Shown piece by piece: positions 43,796 to 52,493 of a stretch of 64,000 nucleotides of DNA. Source of the DNA: a bacterium (GTDB lineage Bacteria; Gemmatimonadota; Gemmatimonadetes; Longimicrobiales; RSA9). Position 1 is the first letter of the stretch, and each line of letters begins with the position of its first letter. The translations under genes were made by a program, and so were the position numbers. The notes under the pieces are model-generated. The model did not search any database. It was not told the origin of the DNA and was given only the letters and a program-made list of their open reading frames with translations. The stretch is taken from contig QGVH01000021.1 of the NCBI GenBank assembly GCA_003242735.1, positions 1 through 64,000 of the forward strand. Reading direction: 5' to 3'.

Positions 43796-45575
43796 CTCTC
43801 ACGAACCCCGCCACATCATGCGTGACCTGGACGACGCGCCCGCCCTCCATCACCACGATCATGTCGCAGCCCTCCAGCGTGGTGAGCCGGTGCGCGATCA
43901 TGAACGTCGTCCGGCCCTTCATGAGCCGTTCCAGCGCATCCATGATGCCGCTCTCGGTGAGCAGGTCCACCGAGCTGGTCGGCTCGTCCAGGACCAGGAT
44001 CGGCGCGTCCCGGAGGAACGCGCGGGCCAGCGCGATCCGCTGCCGCTCGCCGGCCGAGAGCCGCAGCCCGCGCTCGCCCACCAGCGTGTCGTAGCCGTCG
44101 GGGAGCCCGCTGATGAACTCGTGGGCGTTGGCGAGCTGCGCGGCACGGATGATCGCGTCGCGGCTGGCGCCGGGCCGCGCATAGGCGATGTTCTCGGCGA
44201 TGCTGGTCGAGAACAGCACCGGCTCCTGGAGCATGATGGCGAACTGCCGGCGCAGGTCGGCCAGTCGGTAATCGCGGAGGTCATTTCCGTCCAGCAGCAC
44301 ACGGCCGCTCGTCGGATCGTGGAACCGGATCAGGAGGTTCATGAGCGTGCTCTTGCCCGCCCCGGTCCGGCCCACGATGCCGACACGCGTGCCTGCCGGC
44401 ACCGCGAACGAGACGTCCCGAACGGCGTGACGGTCGCCGTCGTACGCGAACGAGACACGGTCGAAGACGACGTCGCCCCGCGCCCGCGTGATGCGCAGGG
44501 CGCCTTCCCGCTCCGTCACGTCCGGCGCTTCGTCGAGCAGTCGGAAGGCGCGTTCGGCGCTGGCCAGGTGCGATTGCAGACTCGCGATCCGCTTGCTGAT
44601 GGTCTTCAGCGGCTCGTAGATCATGGCGAGATAGCCCATCACCAGCAGCAGCTCCCCGAGGGTGAGCGTGCCGGCCTGCACACTGCGCGCGCCGATGAAC
44701 AGCACGGCGGCGGTGCCGAACGCCGTCGTCAGTCCGATCAACACCTGGAGCCCGCCCTCCAGCAGGGTGAGGTGGACCCGCGCCCGCATCCCCTCGCTCG
44801 ACCGGTCCACGAACCGCTGCTCTTCCCTGCTCTCCTGCCCAAACGCCTTGACGACGCGCAACGACGCCAGCACCTCCTGGACCACCGAGAGCGCGCTGCT
44901 CTCGAGCTGCTTGACGTGACTCGATTGGCCGCGCAGCCGCTTCCGGGAGACCTTCATCAGCAGGAGCAGCAGCGGCGCGACGGTCAGCGCCACCAGCGCA
45001 AGCCGCCAGTTCAACACGGCGGTGATGTAGAGGATCGAGACGAGCGTGACCGTGGACGTGACGAACGGAATCAGGCCGTCAATGGCGATGTACTGGATGG
45101 CAGGGACGTCGTACTGGATCCGGTACAGCGGGTCGCTCGTGCCGCGTGTGTCGTGCAACGTCAGCGAGAGCCGCTGCACGTGGTGGAACAGACGGGAACG
45201 GAAGCTCAGCGTGAGCCGCTCGCCCGTATAGGTCCGCAGGAGCGAGGTCGCTGCGGACTGCACCTGGGTGAGCAGTGCGACCGCGACCACGAGCAGCGCG
45301 GCGAAGGCGAGGATGGAGACCTTGGACCGGAGCACCGTATCCGGCAGCAGCGCAGCCAGCCACGGCGGCACCGGCCGCGAGCCGATCCCGTGGTCCACCG
45401 CGATCGTGAGCGGGAGCGGCGTGAGCAGAGCGAGTGGCGTGGAGAGCAGTCCGAGCGCAAGCAGCGCGACGATGTGCCACGCGTACGGCCGCGCCTCTCG
45501 CAGGATGCGCCGGTAGAGGTGGAGATCGGAGTACCGCGGCGGAGACGCGCCGTCCTGCTCCCGGCGTCGCCTCAC
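43764..45575 (-). CDS. ABC transporter, fused permease and ATP-binding protein
   Basis: 603 residues from a GTG at 45575 that overlaps the previous stop as GTGA. Six membrane helices lie in the N-terminal half (YAWHIVALLALGLLSTPLAL, FVTSTVTLVSILYITAVLNW, LVALTVAPLLLLLMKVS and others). The nucleotide-binding domain has Walker A GRTGAGKST, Q-loop MLQEPVLFSTSIAENIAY, signature LSAGERQR and Walker B ILVLDEPTSSVD. This is a type IV (MsbA/exporter) half-transporter that should dimerise. Within a glycan operon it likely exports a lipid-linked saccharide or related molecule. The longer open frame is a shadow of the fusion gene. Confidence 0.94.
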   Translation of the reverse strand: MRRRREQDGASPPRYSDLHLYRRILREARPYAWHIVALLALGLLSTPLALLTPLPLTIAVDHGIGSRPVPPWLAALLPDTVLRSKVSILAFAALLVVAVALLTQVQSAATSLLRTYTGERLTLSFRSRLFHHVQRLSLTLHDTRGTSDPLYRIQYDVPAIQYIAIDGLIPFVTSTVTLVSILYITAVLNWRLALVALTVAPLLLLLMKVSRKRLRGQSSHVKQLESSALSVVQEVLASLRVVKAFGQESREEQRFVDRSSEGMRARVHLTLLEGGLQVLIGLTTAFGTAAVLFIGARSVQAGTLTLGELLLVMGYLAMIYEPLKTISKRIASLQSHLASAERAFRLLDEAPDVTEREGALRITRARGDVVFDRVSFAYDGDRHAVRDVSFAVPAGTRVGIVGRTGAGKSTLMNLLIRFHDPTSGRVLLDGNDLRDYRLADLRRQFAIMLQEPVLFSTSIAENIAYARPGASRDAIIRAAQLANAHEFISGLPDGYDTLVGERGLRLSAGERQRIALARAFLRDAPILVLDEPTSSVDLLTESGIMDALERLMKGRTTFMIAHRLTTLEGCDMIVVMEGGRVVQVTHDVAGFVRDALRRGRGSP

Positions 45576-48058
45576 GGCCCGCCCGCCGCCACCCGCCCCA
45601 CCCCCGCCGCCCGCGCGCGCGGCTCCGGGGCCCCCTCCGAGCCGAGCCGGTCCAGCGCACCGCGCACCGCCGCCAGCGCTGCGCCCCGCCGCCGCGCCGC
45701 GCGCGCCGCCCCCCATACGGCCGCGGTCACCATCGCCGCGGCGGCCGGCCACCAGCCGCCCACCGCCCCCGCCACGCCGAGCCCCACGAGCACGAGCAGC
45801 GCCGTAGCACGGCGCGGCGAGCGCCGCGGCCATATCCGGAACCGCAGGAGCTGCCTTCCCCGCGCGTGCGGCTCGATCGCCATGCGGAGTCGTATGGCCA
45901 CTGCGTTGCCCGCTCGCACCTCTAGGTCCCAGTCCTCGAACGCGCTGCCACGCAGCACGGCGACCCGCTGCGCGCGGAGCTCCGCCTCCAGCGCACTCAG
46001 CCACGCCTCCGCCGGGCGCCACCGTTCGCTCCACAGCGCGAAACGGCATTGCCCGTGCCCCGCGAACGTCCACGAGCCCCGCAACGGCGAGATCGCCGCC
46101 TCCTGCCTCGCCCGGCCCCACCACCGCGCCAACGGCTGCAGTACGAACAGCAGCGCGGTCACGAGGTAGCGCCGCCACCGGTCCAGACGCCCGCGCGCAC
46201 GGCCGCCCGCAGCACGGATCGCCACCAGCGCGCCGGCAACGCCGGCGACCAGGCCCACCACGGAGACGTGACCGGCCGCCGGGTCGTCGTAGATGGACTG
46301 GAACGGTGCGGTGCCCCACACGCCGTGGTAGACGCGCCCGCGCCGCGCCATGCCGCTCGCCGCCCTGGCACGCTGACCGTAGACCCTCCCTGCCCAGGTG
46401 GCGCGGCCCGCCGCGTTGTACTTCCCGGGCCACTTCGCGGCCAGCAGCGCTTCCGCCGCGCCGTAGCCGGACTGTTGCCTCCAGTACGCGCGTAGCGTGC
46501 GGCGACGGTGGTGCCAAACGACCGCCGCGGGGCTGTAGCCCAACGTCCAGCCACGCTCCTGCACGCGCCAGCAGACGTCCACATCATCACCCGCCACGCG
46601 GAACTGCGGGTCGAACCCGCCCACCGCCTCCAGCCGCTCCCGCACGAACGCCATGTTGCACCCCGGCACGTGCTCGGCGAGAACGTCGGTGAGCAAGACG
46701 TGGCTCGGCGCGCCCGGCGCATGGGCCACACACTCGGCGATGAGACCGCCGCCCGGCGGCGACAGGTTGGGACCGCCCGCGCCCGCGTGGCCGCCGTCCA
46801 GCAGCGTGCGCACGAGGTAGCGGAGCCAGTGCGGGTCGGGATACGCGTCGTCGTCGATGTACGCGACGATCTCGCCCGTCGCCGCCGCGAGCCCGGTGTT
46901 CCGCGCCGCGCTCAACCCGCGGTTCTCCGTGCGGATCAGCCGCACCGCGTACTCCGCCACGATCGCCGCGGTGCCGTCCGTCGAGCCGTCGTCGACGACG
47001 ATCACCTCGTACTCCGGGTAGTCCAACCGCCGCAACGCCTCGAGCGTGTCCCGGATCGTCCCGGCGCCGTTGAACGTGCAGACAATGACGCTGACCCGCG
47101 GCCACCGCGCCGACCCCGGGAACGGTACGGCCGCGAACGCCGCCCGCGCCGCAACGAGCGCGGGCTTCGGACGCCTGTCTCGCCCCGTCAGCCCGAACGC
47201 CCAATCCTCCACCTCCTCGCCGCCCCGGTGCCACTCGTCGGTCCAAGAGAACACGAACGCACCGGCACAGCCGGCAGCGAAGCTCGTGCGGATCTGCCAG
47301 TCGACCGCACACGCCTGGTCCAGCTCGCCGTGGCGCAGGCTATCCAACCCGAGCTCCGCCATCACCAGAGGACGGTCGCCCGCCAGGTTCTGGAGCCGGT
47401 ACAGGTACGCGGACAGACGCTCCGGATCTTCGAGGTAGACGTTGAAGCAGACGAGGTCCAGGAAGTCGAGCCGGAGGTACTCGGTGGTGGGGTAGTTCAC
47501 GTACGTCGCGAGCGCGCCCGGGTCCTCCGCATGCACGGCCCGGATCAGGCGATGCAGGAAGCGCTCGACGGCCCGCGCGCCGTGCCACCGGACGATGGAC
47601 GCAGGGATCTCGTTGCCCACCGCGTAGCAGAGCACCGCAGGATGCCCCGCACACGCGCGCACCTGCACACGCACGCGCTCCTCGATCGAGCGCGTGAGGC
47701 GGCGGTCGTCAAGGAACGCGACGTGCTGCTCCCACGCCAGCCCGACCATCACCCGCAGCCCGTGCCGCCACGCCGCGTCCAGCACCCGCCGCGGCGGCGC
47801 CGTGTACGTGCGGACCGCGTTCAGCCCGCTCGCGCGGATGCGCCGGAAGTCCTCCTCGACCACGGCCGGGGGCGGGTAGGGCTCTCCATCCGTGCCGGGC
47901 CGGAACGGGCCGTACGTGACGCCGCGGATCCACAGCTTCTCCTCGCCCACGAACACGTGCTTGCCGCAGGCGCGCGGCCGCTGCGCCGGCGCGACCGCCG
48001 GGACCGGCTCCTCCGGCAGAGTGCGTGCCTCGAGCTGCGGTCTGGCGACGCGACGCAT
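45572..48058 (-). CDS. glycoside hydrolase - glycosyltransferase 2 fusion
   Basis: 828 residues from ATG 48058; an ATG at 48118 would add 20 residues and no ribosome-binding site decides. Residues about 30-310 form a TIM-barrel glycoside hydrolase with acid/base CYAVGNEIPAS (Glu150) and nucleophile VMAELGLDS (Glu235), resembling transglycosylating beta-glucanase domains. Residues about 320-600 are a GT2 domain (RVSVIVCTFNGAGTIRDTLE, VIVVDDGSTDGTA, VAYIDDDAYPDPH, GGFDPQFRVAGDDVDVCWRV). The C-terminal part has hydrophobic segments. Building and trimming or transferring a glycan in one chain is plausible. First gene of the operon, overlapping the ABC transporter. Confidence 0.85.
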   Translation of the reverse strand: MRRVARPQLEARTLPEEPVPAVAPAQRPRACGKHVFVGEEKLWIRGVTYGPFRPGTDGEPYPPPAVVEEDFRRIRASGLNAVRTYTAPPRRVLDAAWRHGLRVMVGLAWEQHVAFLDDRRLTRSIEERVRVQVRACAGHPAVLCYAVGNEIPASIVRWHGARAVERFLHRLIRAVHAEDPGALATYVNYPTTEYLRLDFLDLVCFNVYLEDPERLSAYLYRLQNLAGDRPLVMAELGLDSLRHGELDQACAVDWQIRTSFAAGCAGAFVFSWTDEWHRGGEEVEDWAFGLTGRDRRPKPALVAARAAFAAVPFPGSARWPRVSVIVCTFNGAGTIRDTLEALRRLDYPEYEVIVVDDGSTDGTAAIVAEYAVRLIRTENRGLSAARNTGLAAATGEIVAYIDDDAYPDPHWLRYLVRTLLDGGHAGAGGPNLSPPGGGLIAECVAHAPGAPSHVLLTDVLAEHVPGCNMAFVRERLEAVGGFDPQFRVAGDDVDVCWRVQERGWTLGYSPAAVVWHHRRRTLRAYWRQQSGYGAAEALLAAKWPGKYNAAGRATWAGRVYGQRARAASGMARRGRVYHGVWGTAPFQSIYDDPAAGHVSVVGLVAGVAGALVAIRAAGGRARGRLDRWRRYLVTALLFVLQPLARWWGRARQEAAISPLRGSWTFAGHGQCRFALWSERWRPAEAWLSALEAELRAQRVAVLRGSAFEDWDLEVRAGNAVAIRLRMAIEPHARGRQLLRFRIWPRRSPRRATALLVLVGLGVAGAVGGWWPAAAAMVTAAVWGAARAARRRGAALAAVRGALDRLGSEGAPEPRARAAGVGRVAAGGP

Positions 48059-48162
48059 AGCCCGGTTCGCCCGTGGACTGCCGCACCGTGCAAGGCCATG
48101 GACGGCGCGGCGGACCACGGCGCCGTACGCATCATGCGTGCCCCCGCCCGGGACTCAGGATG

Positions 48163-49305
48163 CTAACGGCCGGCGGGCGATCGGGGAGTGGTGTTCTTCC
48201 GGTTGCGGCACGCGCTCGGGTACTGGTCACAGTAACCCTTCGTCTCGCCAATGCTGCCGGAGTTGAGCAGCGCATGCACCACCGCGCGGCCGAGCACGTC
48301 CGCGGCGGCGTTGTAGATGGCGCTGAGGTCGCGCAGCGAGAGCGTGGGGTCGGGCGGCGTCGTCGCGACAGCGAAGACGAGGTCGCCATCGTTGAGGTTG
48401 TGGACCGGCTTGATCGTCCGGGCGAGCCCGCTGTTCGCGATCATCGCCATGCGCTTGGCCTGCGTCTGGTCCAGCGGCGCATCCGTCGCCACGACGGCGA
48501 TCGTCGTGTTGAACGGCGGGACCTCCGCCTCGGCCCGGCTCTCGGTCCCGGCGCCCCCTGCGGGACGACACTCTTCGGCAGGCGGTGGGACGAGATCGAA
48601 CTCGCCGTCCAGCTCGAGGAAGACACCGTACGGCAGGCACGTCTCCGGGTTCACCACCGAGCCGGCAGGGTTGAGCGCCACGATCGCGCCGACGGTGTAG
48701 CCGTTGGGAAGGACCACGCTGGCCGAGCCCAACCCATGGCGCGCGCCGGTCCCGGCGCCGACCCGCCCCTGCTGCACGGGAGCCGCTGTCGCGGCGGCGG
48801 CCGCCCGGTAGCCGAACTCGGCATCCGGCCGCGCCTTGAAGTCTCCGCCGCGCCCGAGGTCGAACAGGATCGCGGCCGGGACGATGGGCACAACGCCGCC
48901 CTGCACCGGGAAACCGTAGCCGCGCTCCTCGAGCCAGCGCATGACGCCGCTGGCGGCGTCGAGGCCGTACGCGCTCCCGCCGCTCAACACGATGGCGTTC
49001 ACCTGGGTGACGAGCCCGCCCGGCTCCAGCAGCGCCACCTCCTTCGTCCCCGGCGCGCCACCGAGCTGACTGTAGCTGGCCGTGGCGCCTTTCTCGGTCA
49101 GGATCACGGTCGTGCCGGTCCGGTACCCGCCGCCGATCCGCGTCTCGTGCCCGACCTTGATCCCCGGCACATCGGTGATGGTGTTGCTCGGCCCCGGCCG
49201 CTGCCCGGCCACGCCGGCCACAGCCGTCAGCACGGCCAGCGCGGCGCCGAGCGCTGGCGCCGCGCGCTGCGCGACACGTGTCAGATTGACGAGTGGTCTC
49301 GACAT
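48163..49305 (-). CDS. P1-family peptidase (DmpA/S58 N-terminal nucleophile type)
   Basis: 380 residues with a signal peptide (about 1-34). The S58/DmpA fold is recognisable by NTITDVPGIKVGHETRI, TGTTVILTEKGATAS, IVLSGGSAYGLDAASGVMRW, GARHGLGSAS and the self-cleavage/nucleophile segment PFNTTIAVVATDAPL, where Thr267 would become the N-terminal nucleophile of the small chain. Members are D-aminopeptidases, beta-peptidases or amidases. The ATG at 49305 is preceded by CCAGGAG, and the gene starts 2 bases after the phosphoesterase stop, so they are co-transcribed. Confidence 0.92.
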   Translation of the reverse strand: MSRPLVNLTRVAQRAAPALGAALAVLTAVAGVAGQRPGPSNTITDVPGIKVGHETRIGGGYRTGTTVILTEKGATASYSQLGGAPGTKEVALLEPGGLVTQVNAIVLSGGSAYGLDAASGVMRWLEERGYGFPVQGGVVPIVPAAILFDLGRGGDFKARPDAEFGYRAAAAATAAPVQQGRVGAGTGARHGLGSASVVLPNGYTVGAIVALNPAGSVVNPETCLPYGVFLELDGEFDLVPPPAEECRPAGGAGTESRAEAEVPPFNTTIAVVATDAPLDQTQAKRMAMIANSGLARTIKPVHNLNDGDLVFAVATTPPDPTLSLRDLSAIYNAAADVLGRAVVHALLNSGSIGETKGYCDQYPSACRNRKNTTPRSPAGR

Positions 49306-49307
49306 CG

Positions 49308-50900
49308 CTACGCGCTCCTGGAGGAGATGGGATGAGCTGCGTCCATCGCGGACACGTGCTCGGTCAACGACCGTGGGGACGCCCTGTAGACTCGCCCGAA
49401 CCGGTCCCTCGCCTCGACCACGACCTCGCGCGCGTCCGGAGAAACACGGGCATAGAAGAGGTGGTCCGTGTTGCGCGGGTCGACCCACGACCGGTGCGAC
49501 GGGCGATCGGGGCCGAGCTGGAGGTGAACGGCGAGCGGGTCCATCCCCATCTCCTGCCGCATCTCGCCCTTCCGCTCACCGTCCTCGTACCAGACCACGG
49601 TCCACGACGGGTCCCAGTCCCAGATGTTCGCCACGATCTCGTCCGGTCGCTCCGGGTTCGCGCCCCGCGGGTAGACCCGCATCTGGTGCTCCGGCGCGTG
49701 CCCCACCGACTTGTATCGCCAGGAGATCTCTTCGCCGCGCACACGGAAGATGGTGTAGCCGTTCGGCGTCCCGTCCCAGCAGATCGGCCCGGTCCACCAC
49801 GCGCCACACACCGCGCCGTTCACCTGCTCGTGGATCGTTCCGCTGATGATGTGCTCGCGCTCGTGCATGTGGCCGGTCAGGATGTAGGCGCGGTACGGCT
49901 CCAGGATGCGGTACAGGGCGTCGCGGTTCTGCGTGGTGAAGCCCACGGGCACGCGGCCGCCCAGCCGCCGGTCCATGGTGCTGCCCACGGGGATGTGGGC
50001 GACCACGATCACCGTGCGCCCCGGCTCGACGCGGGCAAGGTCGCGGCGCAGCCACTCGAGCTGCTGGTCGGTCACGTAGCCGACGTACCCGCCGCCGTAC
50101 CAGAACACGTTGTTCAGCACGCAGTAGTGCACGTCCCCGCGGTCGAACGAGTAGTGCAGGGGGCCGAAGCGGTCGCGGAAGGCGATGGACGCTGTCTCCG
50201 TCGTCTTCGCGCTGAGGTCCAGATCGTGGTTGCCGAGGACCTGGAAGAACGGAACGCCGATCGCCCGGACCGCGCGCTCGTAGTCCGGGAACATGCTGAG
50301 GTCGTCCCACATGAGGTCGCCGCAGCCGATCCCGAACACCGGGATGTCGCCGAGCCCCGCGACGGTCGCCCGGGCGTCCGGCACGGTCTCCTCGTGGAAC
50401 AACGCCATGTCCCGTGCGTTCTGCGTCTGCGGATCCGCAAGCAGCAGGAACGCGTGCTCCCGGTCGCCGCGGGGATCGGGCTCGAGCTCGAACAGCACGG
50501 ACATCTCGCTGCGCGCGTCAGCACGGATCGGCTGGTAGCACCGGGCCGTGCCCTCCGCGTTCAGCGGGATGCGGTACCCGGCCGGCAGGCTGACGTACAC
50601 GTGCGCCGCACGCTCCGTCGTGACGAGCTCGAAGAGCCCGTCGTCATCGGTCACCACGACGTCGAACCCATCGCTCACGGCGACGCCGCGGAGCCCCCGG
50701 CCGCCTGCGACGCGGACGGCGCCGCGGACCCGCACCGGCCGGGCCGGAAGCTCGCCGCGCCCCGCCGTGCCGGGTTCGCCCGGCGCAGACGGGGCGCCCC
50801 ACAGACTGCCCGGCCGGGCCAGCAACGCTGCGGCCCCGACCATCGTCGCGCCGAAGAAACGCCTGCGATCCATCCCGCTGCCGTGCTCTCGTCCGTCCAT
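49308..50900 (-). CDS. Tat-exported calcineurin-like phosphoesterase
   Basis: 530 residues from ATG 50900 with AGGAGG. The Tat motif DRRRFFGATMVGAAALLA starts the protein. An N-terminal carboxypeptidase-regulatory/Ig-like domain (about 55-130) precedes the metallophosphoesterase domain with LLADPQTQ (first metal motif with Gln in place of His), CGDLMWDD, LGNHDLD, VVAHIPV and LTGHMHEREH. A C-terminal calcineurin-associated beta domain follows (about 390-520). This three-part layout matches secreted cyclic-diester or phospholipid phosphoesterases of Bacteroidota and Gemmatimonadota. It lies 56 bases after the aldehyde dehydrogenase gene. Confidence 0.9.
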   Translation of the reverse strand: MDGREHGSGMDRRRFFGATMVGAAALLARPGSLWGAPSAPGEPGTAGRGELPARPVRVRGAVRVAGGRGLRGVAVSDGFDVVVTDDDGLFELVTTERAAHVYVSLPAGYRIPLNAEGTARCYQPIRADARSEMSVLFELEPDPRGDREHAFLLLADPQTQNARDMALFHEETVPDARATVAGLGDIPVFGIGCGDLMWDDLSMFPDYERAVRAIGVPFFQVLGNHDLDLSAKTTETASIAFRDRFGPLHYSFDRGDVHYCVLNNVFWYGGGYVGYVTDQQLEWLRRDLARVEPGRTVIVVAHIPVGSTMDRRLGGRVPVGFTTQNRDALYRILEPYRAYILTGHMHEREHIISGTIHEQVNGAVCGAWWTGPICWDGTPNGYTIFRVRGEEISWRYKSVGHAPEHQMRVYPRGANPERPDEIVANIWDWDPSWTVVWYEDGERKGEMRQEMGMDPLAVHLQLGPDRPSHRSWVDPRNTDHLFYARVSPDAREVVVEARDRFGRVYRASPRSLTEHVSAMDAAHPISSRSA

Positions 50901-50956
50901 GGTTCGCCTCCTCTACGCGCGCACGTCCAGCCGCTCTCCCGCAGCCGCACGCCGGC

Positions 50957-52399
50957 TCAGCCGTGCTGGAGCGTGATGGTCTTGAGTCGCGTGAAACTCT
51001 TGATGCCCTCCATGCCCTTCTCGCGCCCGAAGCCCGATCGCTTGACGCCACCGAACGGCAGCTCGATTCCGCCGCCGGCGCCATAACAGTTCACGAACAC
51101 CTGGCCGCATTCGAGCGCGCGTGCCACGCGGAGCTGCCTCGCCCCGTCCTTCGTCCATACGCCCGCGACGAGGCCGTACTGCGTCCCGTTCGCCAGCGCG
51201 ATCGCTTCCTCCTCATCGCGGAACGGCGTCGCGACGAGGACCGGGCCGAAGATCTCCCGGCACGAGAGCTCGTGCGTCGGATCGACCGGTGCATACAGTC
51301 GGGGCGCCACGTAGAAGCCCCCCGCGGGCAGATCCGCCGGGAGCTCTGCGCTCGCCACGAGGGGAAGCCCGCTGTGCTCGGCCGTTTCCAGGAAGCCCCG
51401 GACCCGCTCCGCCTGCCGCGCCGAGATGAGCGGACCGCAGTCCGGGTCCGTTTCCGCCGGTCCCACCCGCGTGCGCCGGAACCGCTCGGCGAGCGCCGCC
51501 ACGACCTCGTCGAAGCGGCTCTCCTCCACCAGGAGCCGGCTGCCGGCCGAGCACGTCTGACCCGCGTTCTGGAGGATCGCGTTGTAGACCACGGAGAGCA
51601 TGGGCTCCGGGTCCGCATCGGCGAAGACGATCTGCGGGGACTTGCCGCCCAGCTCCATCGTGACCGGGCGGTTGCTCACTGCCGCCGCCTGCTGCACGAG
51701 CGTGCCCGTCTCGGGCGAGCCGGTGAACGAAATGTGATCCACCCCGCTGTGCCCGGCCAGGGCTGCACCCGCTTCCGGGCCGTATCCCGTGACCACGTTC
51801 AGCACGCCCGGCGGCAGCCCTGCTCGGGCAGCGAGGTCCGCGACCGCGAGGATCGACTGGCACGCATCTTCGCCCGGCTTCACCACGACCGCGTTGCCCG
51901 CCGCGAGCGACGCGATCACGGACCGGCCGAACACTTGCGCCGGATAGTTCCAGGGGATGATGTGTGCCGTGACCCCGAACGGCTCCCGGATCGCGAGCAC
52001 CGTGTAGCCGGACTCGTACGGGATCGTCTCCCCGTGGAGCTTGTCGGCCGCACCCGCGTAGAACTCGCAGTAGCGAACGAGCGCGGCAATGTCCCGACGC
52101 GCCTGACTCAGCGGCTTGCCCACGTCACGGCACTCGAGCCACGCGAGCTCGTCCTGCCGTTCGGCGATCAGTGCGGCCCACCGCGCCAGGATCCGCCCAC
52201 GCTCTGCCGGAGACGTCCGGGACCACCGCCTCTCGAACGCCCGCCGCGCCGCGGCGACCGCTTCGTCCACGTCCTCCGCCGTCCCGCGGGCCAGCGCACC
52301 GAACGTCTCGCCCGTGCTCGGGTCCACGACCAGGATGGTTTCCCCTCCGGCTGCTTCGCGCCAGGAACCGTCGATCAAGATGGTCCGACCGGTGCCCAT
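50957..52399 (-). CDS. NAD(P)-dependent aldehyde dehydrogenase
   Basis: 480 residues, typical for a class 1/betaine-aldehyde-type enzyme. NAD-binding IPWNYPAQV, catalytic Glu249 in MELGGKSPQ and catalytic Cys283 in NAGQTCSAGSR are intact, as are FTGSPETGTLVQQA and IFGPVLVATPF. The closing motif PFGGVKRSGFGREKGMEG is typical of betaine- and gamma-aminobutyraldehyde-like enzymes. A CACAGGAGGGAAC site precedes the ATG. It sits downstream of SusC/SusD across a strong hairpin, so its expression may be lower than theirs. The aldehyde is probably an intermediate of the compound imported by this locus. Confidence 0.95.
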   Translation of the reverse strand: MGTGRTILIDGSWREAAGGETILVVDPSTGETFGALARGTAEDVDEAVAAARRAFERRWSRTSPAERGRILARWAALIAERQDELAWLECRDVGKPLSQARRDIAALVRYCEFYAGAADKLHGETIPYESGYTVLAIREPFGVTAHIIPWNYPAQVFGRSVIASLAAGNAVVVKPGEDACQSILAVADLAARAGLPPGVLNVVTGYGPEAGAALAGHSGVDHISFTGSPETGTLVQQAAAVSNRPVTMELGGKSPQIVFADADPEPMLSVVYNAILQNAGQTCSAGSRLLVEESRFDEVVAALAERFRRTRVGPAETDPDCGPLISARQAERVRGFLETAEHSGLPLVASAELPADLPAGGFYVAPRLYAPVDPTHELSCREIFGPVLVATPFRDEEEAIALANGTQYGLVAGVWTKDGARQLRVARALECGQVFVNCYGAGGGIELPFGGVKRSGFGREKGMEGIKSFTRLKTITLQHG

Positions 52400-52424
52400 G
52401 TTCCCTCCTGTGCTGCACAGAACT

Positions 52425-52458
52425 CAGCCGGCTCCCGCACGATCACGGGAGCCGGCTG
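52425..52458 (-). terminator. hairpin between susD-like and aldehyde dehydrogenase genes
   Basis: A perfect 13-bp inverted repeat (CAGCCGGCTCCCG / CGGGAGCCGGCTG) with an 8-base loop lies between the two same-strand genes. It may partially terminate transcription or stabilise the 3' end of the susCD mRNA. Confidence 0.75.
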
Positions 52459-52493
52459 CATCTCCCTCCCGCTCACCCGCTCGCGAGTCGCGG

